64,000 nucleotides of DNA from Myroides profundi (GCF_000833025.1 NZ_CP010817.1:2418001-2482000), one strand, 5' to 3'; counted from the stretch's first letter, positions 9,606 to 17,938 are shown. The notes: generated by a model from the sequence alone, not told the origin. A program made the numbers and translations.

Positions 9606-10082
9606 CTAATGAGAACTCCACTGATAATCAAAATTTACTTTGTAATACTTTATTGAGTTTTCTTTATTCAATTTTATATATAGGTTACTATATCTGAAAT
9701 TTCTTTTATAAGAAAACATATTTTTCCAAAGTTCTTCTTGGTAATTTTCTTTATGAATTTGTCTATATTGTTCTTCAATATCAAGATTAAACTGATTTAA
9801 AGATATTACTTTATGATTTTTCGGTATTTCATCTAAGTTAACTTCTTGGATTAAGTCAAAATAGAAATTATCTGAACTATTTTTATATTGCCATTTTTCT
9901 TTATTTTTATTGAAAGAAAACCACTCGGTAGAACTATTTAGTAACTCTTTATCAGTATCTAAAACAAGAACCTCTCTTACTGTTATTTTTTGGCCATATA
10001 AAGGTTTGAAAGCAATTAGTATTAATAGCAGTAGTATAAATTTAAAGTAGTGTTTATTTACAAGTGGTTTTGTTTTTTGCAT
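9606..10082 (-). CDS. Exported protein of unknown function, intact member of a local family
   Basis: 158 residues. A hydrophobic N-terminal segment (FKFILLLLILIAFKPLYGQ) reads as a signal peptide cut near YGQ. The mature part is about 125 residues, charged, with no cysteines or recognised domain. Its C-terminus has the pattern NLYIKLNKENSIKYYKVNF. The same pattern (NL[FY]...[KR]..[KD][VI]...YKV.F.Y) ends the broken genes at 10202-10645 and 44116-44358, and more loosely the one at 10727-11193, so this is the intact member of a family decaying in this window. I do not recognise the family. It may act in the periplasm or at the surface. Confidence 0.65.
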   Translation of the reverse strand: MQKTKPLVNKHYFKFILLLLILIAFKPLYGQKITVREVLVLDTDKELLNSSTEWFSFNKNKEKWQYKNSSDNFYFDLIQEVNLDEIPKNHKVISLNQFNLDIEEQYRQIHKENYQEELWKNMFSYKRNFRYSNLYIKLNKENSIKYYKVNFDYQWSSH

Positions 10083-10201
10083 TTTTATATTCTTTTAAGT
10101 TGTATTCTAATGTTTTTTTTTAAAATCAAGTGAAAGATTTACAGCAGTTTAGGATTCCAAAACTGTATTATAAGAGATAAGTCTATAAAATTAGGGTTAT
10201 A

Positions 10202-10645
10202 TTAATATGAGACGGATATGTAGTTAAATCTAACCTTGTATAGTTTCTCTGCGTTATCTGATTTTACTCTAACAAAAAGATTTGTAAAATTATAATTACC
10301 AAAATACATTCTGCCAAGATCTAAAAATTTTTTATTATAGATATTATTATAGTATTAGTCTAACATAAACTTATCAAAATCATTTATAGAGTATTCTTTT
10401 GTAAAAGCATGAGTAGGTACTTCTTCAAGAAATGTAAATTCATAAGTGTCTAAACGAGCTCCTCCATCATTTGAAGGCAAAAAAATACTTGAGATTTTAT
10501 TTTCTTCTTCTACTAGTCTGTAGCTTTTGTCTTTAGTTATGCTTACAACAATTGTATCAGTAATATTAACTTGGGCTAATGAAATATTAGCAATAAGACA
10601 TATGATAATTGATAAAATATGGTTTCTCATATTATTGACATTCAA
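10202..10645 (-). pseudogene. Broken paralogue of the 9606-10082 gene (internal TAA)
   Basis: The frame opens at 10645; the more natural start is MRNHILSIII at 10630, which gives a signal peptide ending near SLAQ. A TAA at 10357-10355 stops it after FDKFMLD. The same frame stays open for 50 more codons and ends at 10202 with the family C-terminus (TNLFVRVKSDNAEKLYKVRF). The full frame is close to the length of the intact paralogue, so this is a nonsense-disrupted copy. The N-terminal 91 residues could still be made as a truncated product. Confidence 0.6.
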
Positions 10646-10726
10646 TTGTTCTGTTATTAGTTCTATATACTCAGGTGGATGTTTTACAATAATAGGAGTT
10701 TTATTAATACTTAATTGTATTAAGTA

Positions 10727-11193
10727 CTAATAAAAACGTTTATTTAAGTAGCCTAGAAGATTATGGTTTGTTGTTTTATACAATTTAATATTGTTTTTAT
10801 CTCTACTGTCCTTAATAATTACATTATCAAATGTAAATGACCCTTGTAATATAGCAGGTCGGTTCTTGTTGTTTTGATATTCCATTAGTTCTTAATATTT
10901 ACAATCACTATAACTAATAAAAAGAAGAATATCCATTTTTTGATATTTTACATCAGTATCTAACGAACTTAGTTCTTCTACAATTTTAAAATCATTTTGT
11001 ATTCTAGTACTGTAACTAAAATGGTTTAAAGTTACTTTTGAAATCAGACTATTTTCCTCTTCTATAATTATTCTGACATAATTATCATTCTTGTCTACAT
11101 TAAGTATAGTAGTATTATTGGATCTTTAATTTGAGACATACTAGTTTGTAATATAAATAATAAGAATAATATGTATTTGATATTTATTTGCAT
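10727..11193 (-). pseudogene. Second broken paralogue (frameshift plus internal stop)
   Basis: Starts at ATG 11193 with MQINIKYILFLLFILQTSMS, a signal-like segment. After SQIKD the frame must shift by one base to continue as TTILNVDKNDNYVRIIIEE, which parallels TDTIVVSITKDKSYRLVEEE in the 10202-10645 copy. A further in-frame TAA follows SDCKY, and the frame then runs on to FTFDNVIIKDSRDKNNIKLY near the end. The length of 467 bp is not a multiple of three, consistent with a single-base indel. The upstream remnant at 11184-11383 overlaps its start by 10 bp. Confidence 0.5.
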
Positions 11194-11383
11194 TCTATCT
11201 TGTTATTTAGTGATTTATATTCTTGTAGAGATGATTTTATTTGATTTTGTTCTTTATCACTTAGATTTTGAAAAGTTTTGACATTTCATTCCCTTTACCA
11301 GAGATTGAACAAGTAAACAAAGTAAAAACTAAGAGTGTTATCTTTTTGAAGCTTTTACTTACAAGTGGTTTTGTTATTTTTAT
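11184..11383 (-). pseudogene. Remnant of a small exported protein gene
   Basis: Reading from about 11383 gives ITKPLVSKSFKKITLLVFTL followed by FTCSISGKGNE, a signal-like start resembling KTKPLVNKHYFKF in the intact 9606-10082 protein. No ATG starts it (ATA at the expected place). One base shift later the frame gives KTFQNLSDKEQNQIKSSLQE and ends KIECK at a TAA that overlaps the next ATG. The stretch ACAAGTGGTTTTGTT is also shared with the 5' end of the intact gene near 10058. It is probably a decayed first gene of a small operon. Confidence 0.35.
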
Positions 11384-11426
11384 CTGTATACTATTCTTGT
11401 TGAGTTGTTTCTAATTGTTTTTCTCC

Positions 11427-11786
11427 TTACTCATTTAGAAATTCAATATACTGACCTTCAAAAGAAAAATGCTTTATCTCTCCATTGCTTTTCTTGACGA
11501 TACACTTATTTGAGTTCTCCATTTTTATAATACTATCCCCCACTACAGCATAGCTTCCAATGATAGTAGTGGGAAATACATTGATTAATTTATCATTTTG
11601 AATTCTAATTTTTAAAAAGGTATGAGGTAGTTTTTCACGAGGATTAAATTTCTCTACAACTACTCCTTTAACCCCTGTAGTGTAATTGCTTAGTACTTTT
11701 TGTTCTTGTTGCAAATTAGTATAATAACCAATAACAAAAAGATTCAACGCTATTATAAGCCCTATTATAATTTTATTTTTCATCAA
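11427..11786 (-). CDS. Small membrane-anchored protein of unknown function
   Basis: 119 residues (118 if translation starts at the second Met). One N-terminal hydrophobic helix (IIIGLIIALNLFVIGYY, about 5-21) is followed by a roughly 95-residue, beta-rich, non-cytoplasmic part without cysteines (TGVKGVVVEKF, FLKIRIQNDKL, GSYAVVGDSIIK). The single uncleaved helix suggests a membrane anchor. It is upstream of, and on the same strand as, the decaying small exported genes, and may be the surviving head of that operon. No family recognised. Confidence 0.6.
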   Translation of the reverse strand: MMKNKIIIGLIIALNLFVIGYYTNLQQEQKVLSNYTTGVKGVVVEKFNPREKLPHTFLKIRIQNDKLINVFPTTIIGSYAVVGDSIIKMENSNKCIVKKSNGEIKHFSFEGQYIEFLNE

Positions 11787-11849
11787 GTGTCTTCTATGAT
11801 CTATGATTCTACTAAAGTATGCATTATCGTAAGTAAAATAACGCTTTGG

Positions 11850-11911
11850 GTTTTAAAAAATAATTTGTTTTAGAGAAACACTTTTTTCAAAACCAATTAT
11901 AACGTTCTTAT
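11850..11911 (+). repeat. Repeat copy 1 of a 62-bp direct repeat
   Basis: About 87 percent identical by eye to 13179-13240. The core contains an inverted repeat made of TTTGTTTTAGA and CAAAACCAATTATAAC. The two copies flank the cold-shock gene and its upstream region at a distance of about 1.33 kb. Confidence 0.55.
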
Positions 11912-11974
11912 TGTTTATAGATAGGCTATATTTAGGTAAATAATTAAATTTATTTTTTTATTAAAAATAATATA

Positions 11975-11995
11975 CTTACATTTGCAGATGTAAAT
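11975..11995 (+). promoter_or_regulatory. Candidate -7 box inside a palindrome
   Basis: TACATTTG at 11977-11984 matches TAnnTTTG. It is embedded in an 18-bp near-palindrome (TTACAT..TGCA..ATGTAA), so a dimeric regulator could cover the promoter. The downstream gene would be the small ORF at 12629 and then the cold-shock gene. Confidence 0.35.
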
Positions 11996-12628
11996 ATGAA
12001 TAGGCGAAATTTTCATCAAAATAACAGCTGATTATTTACTTTAGTAGTTCTACACTATATTAAGAATTTATTACTCTTTAAACTTCAGTATAAAATAAAT
12101 TCTATTATTTAATAGCACTTTTAAAAAAATCATTTTTTTATTTTTTAAAGTAAAATTTCATGTACTCAAAGCATGGTTATCTTTTATACAATACCTCTAC
12201 TGTATTAAAGTAAATAAAAAAATAGGCATTGTATGATTTTAAATAGTAATTCTCATTTAATAAAAGTAATTGATGATTTAAATAAGTTGTTCTTTTTCAA
12301 TTTAATCAACATCTTTTAAGGTATCTAAAAAATACTCCTTCTATATAATAGGAATAAAAAACAACCTTTTATTAGGTGTTTTTATGTCTTACAACTTATA
12401 AAATACTTAAATCTAACCATTAATATTATTTGTAACAATCATATTAAAAGTTAGATAGCTAATACTTTATTTATAATATTGAGTTTAGATTGCACAACGC
12501 ACTTAAAAAGATTATATCTAACTAAAGTAAGTAATACAAATTCAACTAATACAATAAATATTTACACAAAAAAATTCATTTAGCTATACAAAATAGCCAA
12601 ATTATCTTATTATAAAAACAAATAGGTT

Positions 12629-12805
12629 ATGAATTTCACAAAGAATTTCAAGCCAATAACAATATATATGAATAGAATAGAAATACAACACCAAGATCAT
12701 AGAGATGATCTTACCTTAGAAGAAATGATTATATCAAAAAGTATGAATGGATGGATATTACAACTATACCTTCAACTATTTAAAAAAAAGCCTTCTAGTT
12801 TATAA
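12629..12805 (+). CDS. Possible small protein, 58 residues
   Basis: ATG-started frame reading MNFTKNFKPITIYMNRIEIQ at its N-terminus, with an acidic middle (HRDDLTLEEM) and a C-terminal amphipathic segment (GWILQLYLQLFKKKPSSL). An internal Met14 is an alternative start. A hairpin (AGCCTTCT / AGAGGGCT, one G-T pair) spans its stop codon and could end transcription. It lies 94 bp before the cold-shock gene on the same strand. No homologue is recognised, and the frame may be chance in AT-rich DNA. Confidence 0.3.
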   Translation: MNFTKNFKPITIYMNRIEIQHQDHRDDLTLEEMIISKSMNGWILQLYLQLFKKKPSSL

Positions 12806-12842
12806 ATTAAGAGGGCTATAAAATAAATTATCTAAGATAAAA

Positions 12843-12867
12843 CCCCTAGTAAATACTTTATTAGGGG
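12843..12867 (+). promoter_or_regulatory. Hairpin in the 5' leader of the cold-shock gene
   Basis: CCCCTA pairs with TAGGGG, extended by TAA/TTA across a mismatch, 33 nt before the csp start codon. There is no T-run behind it, so a leader structure that melts or rearranges with temperature is as likely as a terminator. Confidence 0.35.
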
Positions 12868-12899
12868 ACAATTAAAATATTAAATTAATAATTAAGATT

Positions 12900-13085
12900 A
12901 TGCAAGAAGGTACAGTAAAATTTTTCAATGAAACAAAAGGATTCGGATTTATAACAAATGGAAATGAAGATATTTTTGTTCACGCTACAGGTTTAGAAGA
13001 TGACATTAGACAAGGTGATAATGTAACATATAACGTAGAAAAAGGACAAAAAGGTTTCAATGCCGTAAATGTAAAAAGAGCATAG
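12900..13085 (+). CDS. Cold-shock-domain protein, CspA family
   Basis: A 61-residue single OB-fold domain that binds single-stranded RNA and DNA. Seen: MQEGTVKFFN, the RNP1 motif KGFGFI, the RNP2 motif DIFVHA, and the C-terminal FNAVNVKRA. It is a few residues shorter than typical 65-70-residue members but contains all strands. Likely an RNA chaperone acting at low temperature or on entry to stationary phase. It stands alone with a long AT-rich leader and its own terminator, as often seen for post-transcriptionally controlled csp genes. Confidence 0.93.
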   Translation: MQEGTVKFFNETKGFGFITNGNEDIFVHATGLEDDIRQGDNVTYNVEKGQKGFNAVNVKRA

Positions 13086-13143
13086 TATTAGAAGTAATTT
13101 TTACATCTAAGTTCGCTTTAAATTTGCAAATATTAGTGTTTTT

Positions 13144-13180
13144 AAACACATCATTAGTAATAATTGATGTGTTTTTTGTT
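13144..13180 (+). terminator. Terminator of the cold-shock gene
   Basis: A 10-bp stem (AAACACATCA / TGATGTGTTT) with an 11-nt loop is followed by TTTGTTTTT. It lies 59 bp after the csp stop codon. Confidence 0.8.
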
Positions 13181-13240
13181 TTTAAAAAATAATTGGTTTT
13201 AGAAAAACACTTTTTCCAAAACCAATTATAACAATCTTAT
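13179..13240 (+). repeat. Repeat copy 2 of a 62-bp direct repeat
   Basis: Second copy of the 11850-11911 repeat. Here the inverted repeat is perfect: AATTGGTTTT and AAAACCAATT around a 17-nt centre. It directly follows the csp terminator. Confidence 0.55.
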
Positions 13241-13384
13241 AATAATAAAAATTAATACCTAAAACCACCTATCCAATCTAAAAAGGTAAATACCTTAGAA
13301 TATCAACATTGAGTTTACCTTAAAATAATCTTCTTTTTTAAAGGCTACATTGTAGCTTACTTAATAAAGCTTTATAGTAATGAT

Positions 13385-13401
13385 CTAAGTACACGACAAA
13401 A
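13385..13401. repeat. IS end: target duplication CTAAG plus left inverted repeat
   Basis: CTAAG at 13385-13389 is followed by TACACGACAAAA (13390-13401), the left terminal inverted repeat. Confidence 0.88.
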
Positions 13402-14539
13402 AACTAAAGCAATTGATATTTAAAGGGTTGTATTCATTTTTAGAAAGTAATAATCTTGATAAGTAGTCAAGTCCAAGTTTAAATACACTAATAAGCCTAT
13501 TGCCATGATTCTTGATTTTGATAGGTTTTATAGTGTCAATATAGTCCCCAATCTTATAGCACCACACAAAAGCGATCATCACTAACATGAGTAGTTTTTC
13601 AATTCTATCTATTTTTTTCAAGTGTGTATCTTCTATATTAAAGCCACTAGACTTGAAGGCTTTAAATAGTGTTTCTATCTGCCATCTTATTTTGTAAGTA
13701 TCTAAAGCTTTCTCTGGTTTATTAAAACCTATGATTATACAGAAGTCTATTTTACCATCTGTTATCACTTTAGTTCCAGAGATATAACATAGCTGATTAT
13801 GAATTCTAACAATCTTGTGATACTGTCTTGTTTGACCAGGTTTTAAGTTATTAAATAGATGAGAAGCTGTTATTTCTTTCTGTTTACTATACAAGTAAAC
13901 CTTGAAGTTATTTCTAATACGAATGTAATATTTAATTTGCTTATCATTTAGATAGCTAATCCAATCCTCTCCAACAAATTCTCTATCTGCTAATACACAA
14001 TTAATACAATCTTTACCAAACCAATCAATAAAAGTATTAATGAGTTCTTTTCGCTCATTTGTATTTGAATTACCTCGTTTATCTAACATTTTAAACAGTA
14101 TTGGAAAACACATATTCTTATAACTAATACCTAGCATTAAGATGTTTATGTCTTGTTTACCAAACTTCCAATTGGTGCGATCCATTACAAGAACATAGGA
14201 TTCCTGGGTAGGAATAAGCCCAAAGATAAGTCTTGAAATCCATTCCAATTTTAAATCAACTGAGGATATAAAGCGCTGAATACGTCTATAGTTACTACTA
14301 GTTTCAGCACAGTTGTCAAATCCAGTTGATACTTTAGAAAAATTCACAGACTTTACTTTGCATAGAGAGACGATAAACAAACAAATAAGTCGGATCCTAG
14401 CTAACCCTAATTTACCTTTAAAATTGGCTTTTATAGTTGTTAGAAGTTCTGTATTTTTGTACTCTAGGCTGTTGTTCGTTTTTAAAGACATTCTGTAGGA
14501 GGAAAACTTTAATATACTGAATATCAGCCTTTTTTGCAA
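13385..14539 (-). CDS. IS4-family DDE transposase
   Basis: 384 residues from a TTG start at 14539, preceded by a good GGAGGAG box four bases upstream. An ATG at 14491 (MSLKTNNS) is the alternative start. DDE residues are visible: first Asp in VMDRTNWKFG, second Asp in LADREFVGEDW, and the YREK-type signature YKIRWQIETLFKAFK carrying the catalytic Glu. The frame runs through the element's inverted repeat, and its TAG stop lies in the target-site duplication, so the last codon comes from host DNA. It appears intact and potentially active. A related fragment is present at 22558-22872. Confidence 0.92.
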   Translation of the reverse strand: MQKRLIFSILKFSSYRMSLKTNNSLEYKNTELLTTIKANFKGKLGLARIRLICLFIVSLCKVKSVNFSKVSTGFDNCAETSSNYRRIQRFISSVDLKLEWISRLIFGLIPTQESYVLVMDRTNWKFGKQDINILMLGISYKNMCFPILFKMLDKRGNSNTNERKELINTFIDWFGKDCINCVLADREFVGEDWISYLNDKQIKYYIRIRNNFKVYLYSKQKEITASHLFNNLKPGQTRQYHKIVRIHNQLCYISGTKVITDGKIDFCIIIGFNKPEKALDTYKIRWQIETLFKAFKSSGFNIEDTHLKKIDRIEKLLMLVMIAFVWCYKIGDYIDTIKPIKIKNHGNRLISVFKLGLDYLSRLLLSKNEYNPLNINCFSFLSCT

Positions 14540-14594
14540 ATCACTCCTCCCTTTATTTCTCTTAAAATCAACTAATTAATACTTTTGTCGTGTA
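13390..14594 (-). mobile_element. Complete IS4-family insertion sequence, 1205 bp
   Basis: Bounded by 12-bp perfect inverted repeats (TACACGACAAAA) and flanked by CTAAG on both sides, so both ends and the target duplication can be read directly. It carries one transposase gene. It inserted into the last codons of the hotdog gene at 14576-15400. Joining the flanks after removing one CTAAG gives the ancestral ending ITLRSLL and a TAA at 13374-13372. Perfect repeats and duplication indicate a fairly recent insertion. Confidence 0.9.
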
Positions 14595-15400
14595 CTAAGA
14601 GTAATGATATAATAACCATACTCTGTGTTTTTATCACCAACAGGACAAATAAACAAGTAACTATCTCTTGATACTTGATAATAAGTAACCAAAGATTGCA
14701 AGGGTATATTAATAGGGGTAGCTGTTTTTAAAAATGTTTCCAGGTTATCTACCACTAAGGTTTTATTTTGAAACTCTTTATCATGAAGTTTGAAGAACTT
14801 TTCAATGCCTTCTAACAATCTACCTACTATAAAAATCCCAGGTACTATAGGGTAATTATCAAAGTGACCTTTACAATGCTCTATGGTAAATGCTGGAATA
14901 TCAATACTAAAATGCGCTGGCTTACCTAAATCAATTTCCACTTCTTGATATACTAGGTCATTTTTAACAGGGATCCTCTGGGTATAAAAACCACTAAAAA
15001 CTTGCTGAAAAGCATTCTGATTAAAAATTACATATTCCAGCTCAGAGGTATAAACCAATTGTGACTGATTATCAAAAATATCTAATAATACTTTGCCTTT
15101 TCGCTCTGAAAAACAAACAGTTCTAGCGCAGTATCTTAACTCTTGATCCATTGTTGTATTACTAATCTTTCTTATTCGAATTTTTTCAGCTAAAAAAAAG
15201 GTTTTCTCACAGACCCTCATATCCTGTAGCAATGATATACTGGCTAATGTTGCGGCAGTTTGTCCTATCTTTTTAAACTCCTTAAACTGATTTTCAGAGC
15301 TAGTTGTAGTATATTCTACACTAGATTGGTTTATAATTAATTTATCTAATTCAAACAGATACGGATACCCCTCTCCTATAGATTCATATATATGCTCCAT
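14576..15400 (-). CDS. Double-hotdog, dehydratase-like protein with IS-altered C-terminus
   Basis: 274 residues. The C-terminal half (about 140-270) carries a FabZ/FabA-like motif, HCKGHFDNYPIVPGIFI (175-191), in which the GHF..PI.PG layout is that of 3-hydroxyacyl-ACP dehydratases. The N-terminal half looks like a degenerate second hotdog domain. It probably binds or modifies an acyl thioester, but the active-site set is not complete enough to name a reaction. The IS at 13390-14594 replaced the last residues: now ...ITLSTRQKY, ancestrally ...ITLRSLL. The change is only at the very end, so function may be kept. It follows the 199-residue gene at a one-base gap, clearly the same operon. Confidence 0.6.
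   Translation of the reverse strand: MEHIYESIGEGYPYLFELDKLIINQSSVEYTTTSSENQFKEFKKIGQTAATLASISLLQDMRVCEKTFFLAEKIRIRKISNTTMDQELRYCARTVCFSERKGKVLLDIFDNQSQLVYTSELEYVIFNQNAFQQVFSGFYTQRIPVKNDLVYQEVEIDLGKPAHFSIDIPAFTIEHCKGHFDNYPIVPGIFIVGRLLEGIEKFFKLHDKEFQNKTLVVDNLETFLKTATPINIPLQSLVTYYQVSRDSYLFICPVGDKNTEYGYYIITLSTRQKY
14583..14599. repeat. IS end: right inverted repeat plus target duplication
   Basis: TTTTGTCGTGTA (14583-14594) is the reverse complement of the left repeat and is followed by CTAAG (14595-14599). Confidence 0.88.
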
Positions 15401-15401
15401 A

Positions 15402-16001
15402 CTATAAACTATTTTGTTTAAATATATAGGTACATGTTATATTTGAATGCTGATCATAAGAGCACTGAGGTACGTGAATTTCAATATGATTTAATCCAAG
15501 ATAATCTTTAATTCCTTCCATAAAAGCAATTAAAGTAGGGAAGCTTAGATACTGATCGATTTTATAGAGTTTAGCCGCCCTGTGATAACGATCTGCTCCC
15601 TTTAGCTCTATAACTGCATAATCCGGGGTATAATCTTTAACTTGAAACTTAAACTCTGGGCTAGAGGTATAAATGGCAGAAATAGCCACTAAGATTAATG
15701 ATCTACAATCACGAATCATATTAGGGTCCTTGTCTAGGGCTTGTTGTGCTTTTACTCTTCCTAGATCATAGAACAATGCCTCAGAATGTACCCTTATTTG
15801 ATCTACCCCATGTCTTTGCCCGATTAATTGCAATTGCAAGGCATAGAACTGTGAGGTAATATTAGATAAATTAATGGCTAAATCTGATACAGATCCTGGA
15901 AGATACAAATCCACTAGTCTTTCTTTGATTTCTTGTGAAGGATACTGATCATTCCCTCTTAATAAGTTCAATTCTGAAAATAAGGTGTTTTGTTGTTTCA
16001 T
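15402..16001 (-). CDS. Unknown protein co-transcribed with the hotdog gene
   Basis: 199 residues, soluble, no signal peptide or membrane segment. Features: a helical N-terminal half (LFYDLGRVKAQQAL, RDCRSLILVAISAIY) and a beta-rich C-terminal half ending IEIHVPQCSYDQHSNITCTY with two cysteines. The layout loosely recalls small ligand-binding domains, but I cannot place it in a family. It heads a two-gene operon whose second gene has a dehydratase-like fold, so acyl or small-molecule metabolism is plausible. The NarL-type regulator lies 503 bp upstream on the same strand. Confidence 0.55.
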   Translation of the reverse strand: MKQQNTLFSELNLLRGNDQYPSQEIKERLVDLYLPGSVSDLAINLSNITSQFYALQLQLIGQRHGVDQIRVHSEALFYDLGRVKAQQALDKDPNMIRDCRSLILVAISAIYTSSPEFKFQVKDYTPDYAVIELKGADRYHRAAKLYKIDQYLSFPTLIAFMEGIKDYLGLNHIEIHVPQCSYDQHSNITCTYIFKQNSL

Positions 16002-16503
16002 AATACAATTAAATTTAAAAAATATTTATTTTTAAATTTAATAATAAATATTGTAAAAATTATAACTAATCAAAAGTATATTTATTTTCAAAACAAAAAA
16101 CAAAACACATTTTAATACACACATCATATTTATAATCTATAAAAAAATAAAATAACATCAAAAACAAAGCAATTAAAAACAAAATAGTTTATTTCAAAAC
16201 CTTATATAAAAAAGTATAAAACTGTGTTTTTTATATATTTAAAACAAACAAAAAACTACTAAATATTGAGATTTTACGCTATTTAAACAAACTCACCTAC
16301 CTTAGGCTAAGTTTTAAAAAACAGTTAACTTTTTTAAGAAGATATGATAGTTTTAAAACCTATACCCCCCTTAGATCTTAAAATAAGAGAACTAGAAAAG
16401 AACATCTCTTTTATTATCAACAGCCTCAAGTTTGTTTTTTTATTATAATGTGATTTAAAAGCAATCAATTACAGCTTTTTTTACGTAGACTAGTTAGTTT
16501 TTT
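16002..16503. other. AT-rich intergenic region with candidate promoter
   Basis: On the - strand, a TTTTG box (16075-16071) is followed 20 bp later by TATTTATT (16050-16043), a loose match to the TTTG / TAnnTTTG promoter, about 42 bp before the 16001 start. A single TACGTA lies at 16482-16487 just after the regulator gene. Otherwise only A/T-rich sequence is seen. Confidence 0.3.
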
Positions 16504-17190
16504 TTATGGTTTATTTTTTTTAGAGGTTTTATAACTGTTTATAAAATCCTGTTTTTTAATATAATGCATTGAAATTGCATATAAAACAACGCCTGTAAAA
16601 TTATAAGATCCTGTTTTTTCAAGTAAACCTTCTTTGTGTTTTTCAACTGTCCTACAACTAATATGTAAGATATCAGCTATTTCAGAGGAGCTAAGCTGTC
16701 TAGCGCTAAGAGTTATAATTTCTAATTCTCTTTGGGAGAAAACACATGTGGTGTTTTCTATATCAAAACTAAGTTTTATTAGAACCTTTCTAACCCTTTT
16801 ACCAAAATACTCTAATGATTTGTTAACTGTTAAAATAGCTTTTTCAATATCCTTTGATTTTGCTTTTTTACTTAAGTATCCTGAGATATTAAACTTAAGC
16901 ATTCTAGCGATACTATGATGATCATAAAAGCTAGAAAGTATAATTACCTTTAAAGAAGGATAGATTTTATTTAACTCTGCCACTGTTTGATAGCCATCCA
17001 TTTTAGGCATCTGAATATCTAAAAATACAATATCAACCTCTACTGTCTTTAAGCCTTGTAATAATTTTAGCCCATTAGAACTTTTTAAGACCACCTCTAC
17101 AGAGCTAATCCTAGATATGATCAATTCAAAACCATCTCGAAAGACTGTGTGATCATCCACTATTGCTACTTTTATTATTTTGCTTTGCAT
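16504..17190 (-). CDS. NarL/FixJ-type response regulator
   Basis: 228 residues. Receiver domain about 5-125, with the acidic pair Asp12/Asp13, phospho-acceptor Asp58 in VFLDIQMP, and the conserved Lys in GYLSKKAKS. LuxR-type helix-turn-helix at about 152-215 (SQRELEIITLSARQLSSSEI, SCRTVEKHKEGLLEKTG). Transcription regulator controlled by the kinase encoded immediately upstream; the genes overlap by 38 bp. Proteins of this class bind short palindromes as dimers, so the TACGTA operators at 18938-18973 and 9089-9104 are candidate targets, including its own operon. That link is inference. Confidence 0.9.
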   Translation of the reverse strand: MQSKIIKVAIVDDHTVFRDGFELIISRISSVEVVLKSSNGLKLLQGLKTVEVDIVFLDIQMPKMDGYQTVAELNKIYPSLKVIILSSFYDHHSIARMLKFNISGYLSKKAKSKDIEKAILTVNKSLEYFGKRVRKVLIKLSFDIENTTCVFSQRELEIITLSARQLSSSEIADILHISCRTVEKHKEGLLEKTGSYNFTGVVLYAISMHYIKKQDFINSYKTSKKNKP

Positions 17191-17938
17191 AATAAATACC
17201 TATTGCATTTGAATTCTCTTCTCTTATATGCCTAAAATCAGCATTAATTTGTTTTAATCTAGCATGTATATTACTAAGACCTATACCCTTTTTGGCGTTA
17301 TCACTTTTTATATCAGAATCATACCCTATTCCATTATCACTAATTAATAAGATAAATTTACCCTTATCCCAAAGAAGTCTTAAACTTACCTTACTAGCCC
17401 CGCTGTGCTTTATGATATTTTGTATCAGCTCTTGAACTACTCTATAAAAAATTAGTTTTACATTTTGATCTAACTCAAAACTAACTGGCTCATAGTGATA
17501 ACTAAACTCAATACTACTTGCCTTGTTAATTCGGCCTATATAATCAGATAAAATACTCTCTAAAGGATTATCCTCAATATAAGGTGGAGATAAATGATAA
17601 CTCAGCTCTTGAAGCTGACTATAAGTGTTTAAAGTTATTTTCTTTATCTGTTTTAAGGCATCTTTTTTTGTCTTTTTATCTTGATAGAGTTTTATTATCT
17701 GTAGAAAACTTAACACACATGCCAACTCGTTACACACCCCATCGTGAAGCTCTCTTGAAATGCGAGCTCTTTCCTTGTGCTCAGCTTCTAAAATAATACT
17801 AAGTCGGTTGTTTAAAAGTTTGATTTGATACTCTTTAAGATTTTTTTGATACAATATCACAATAGCGATAACCACGCCACACAAAGCAGTGGCTGAGATT
17901 GTGGCCAACCAAAAGATAATCGTTATTTTATTTTCCAT
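17153..17938 (-). CDS. Sensor histidine kinase, NarX/DesK-like core
   Basis: 261 residues. One N-terminal membrane helix (about 7-29) with no large sensor domain, then a HisKA_3 dimerisation domain with the phospho-acceptor His in RISRELHDGVCNELA, and a HATPase domain with N-box QNIIKHSGAS and G-box DNGIGYDSD ... KKGIGLSNI. It must take its signal from a partner, most simply the multi-pass protein encoded just upstream (16-bp overlap). It phosphorylates the overlapping NarL-type regulator. Confidence 0.9.
   Translation of the reverse strand: MENKITIIFWLATISATALCGVVIAIVILYQKNLKEYQIKLLNNRLSIILEAEHKERARISRELHDGVCNELACVLSFLQIIKLYQDKKTKKDALKQIKKITLNTYSQLQELSYHLSPPYIEDNPLESILSDYIGRINKASSIEFSYHYEPVSFELDQNVKLIFYRVVQELIQNIIKHSGASKVSLRLLWDKGKFILLISDNGIGYDSDIKSDNAKKGIGLSNIHARLKQINADFRHIREENSNAIGIYYAKQNNKSSNSG

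Larger units (their letters stand above)
11787..12628. other. Long AT-rich intergenic region with repeat and promoter-like site
   Basis: About 840 bp without a convincing gene. It holds one copy of a 62-bp repeat (11850-11911) and a palindromic promoter-like site (11977-11984). The rest is strongly AT-rich with many A and T runs and may be a long untranslated leader towards the cold-shock gene, but no transcript boundary can be seen. Confidence 0.4.

Noticed and set aside
16482..16487. Single TACGTA after the regulator gene as a further operator
   Set aside because: A lone hexamer without a partner at 10-bp spacing is expected by chance in DNA of this composition; the same holds for the one at 20021-20026.
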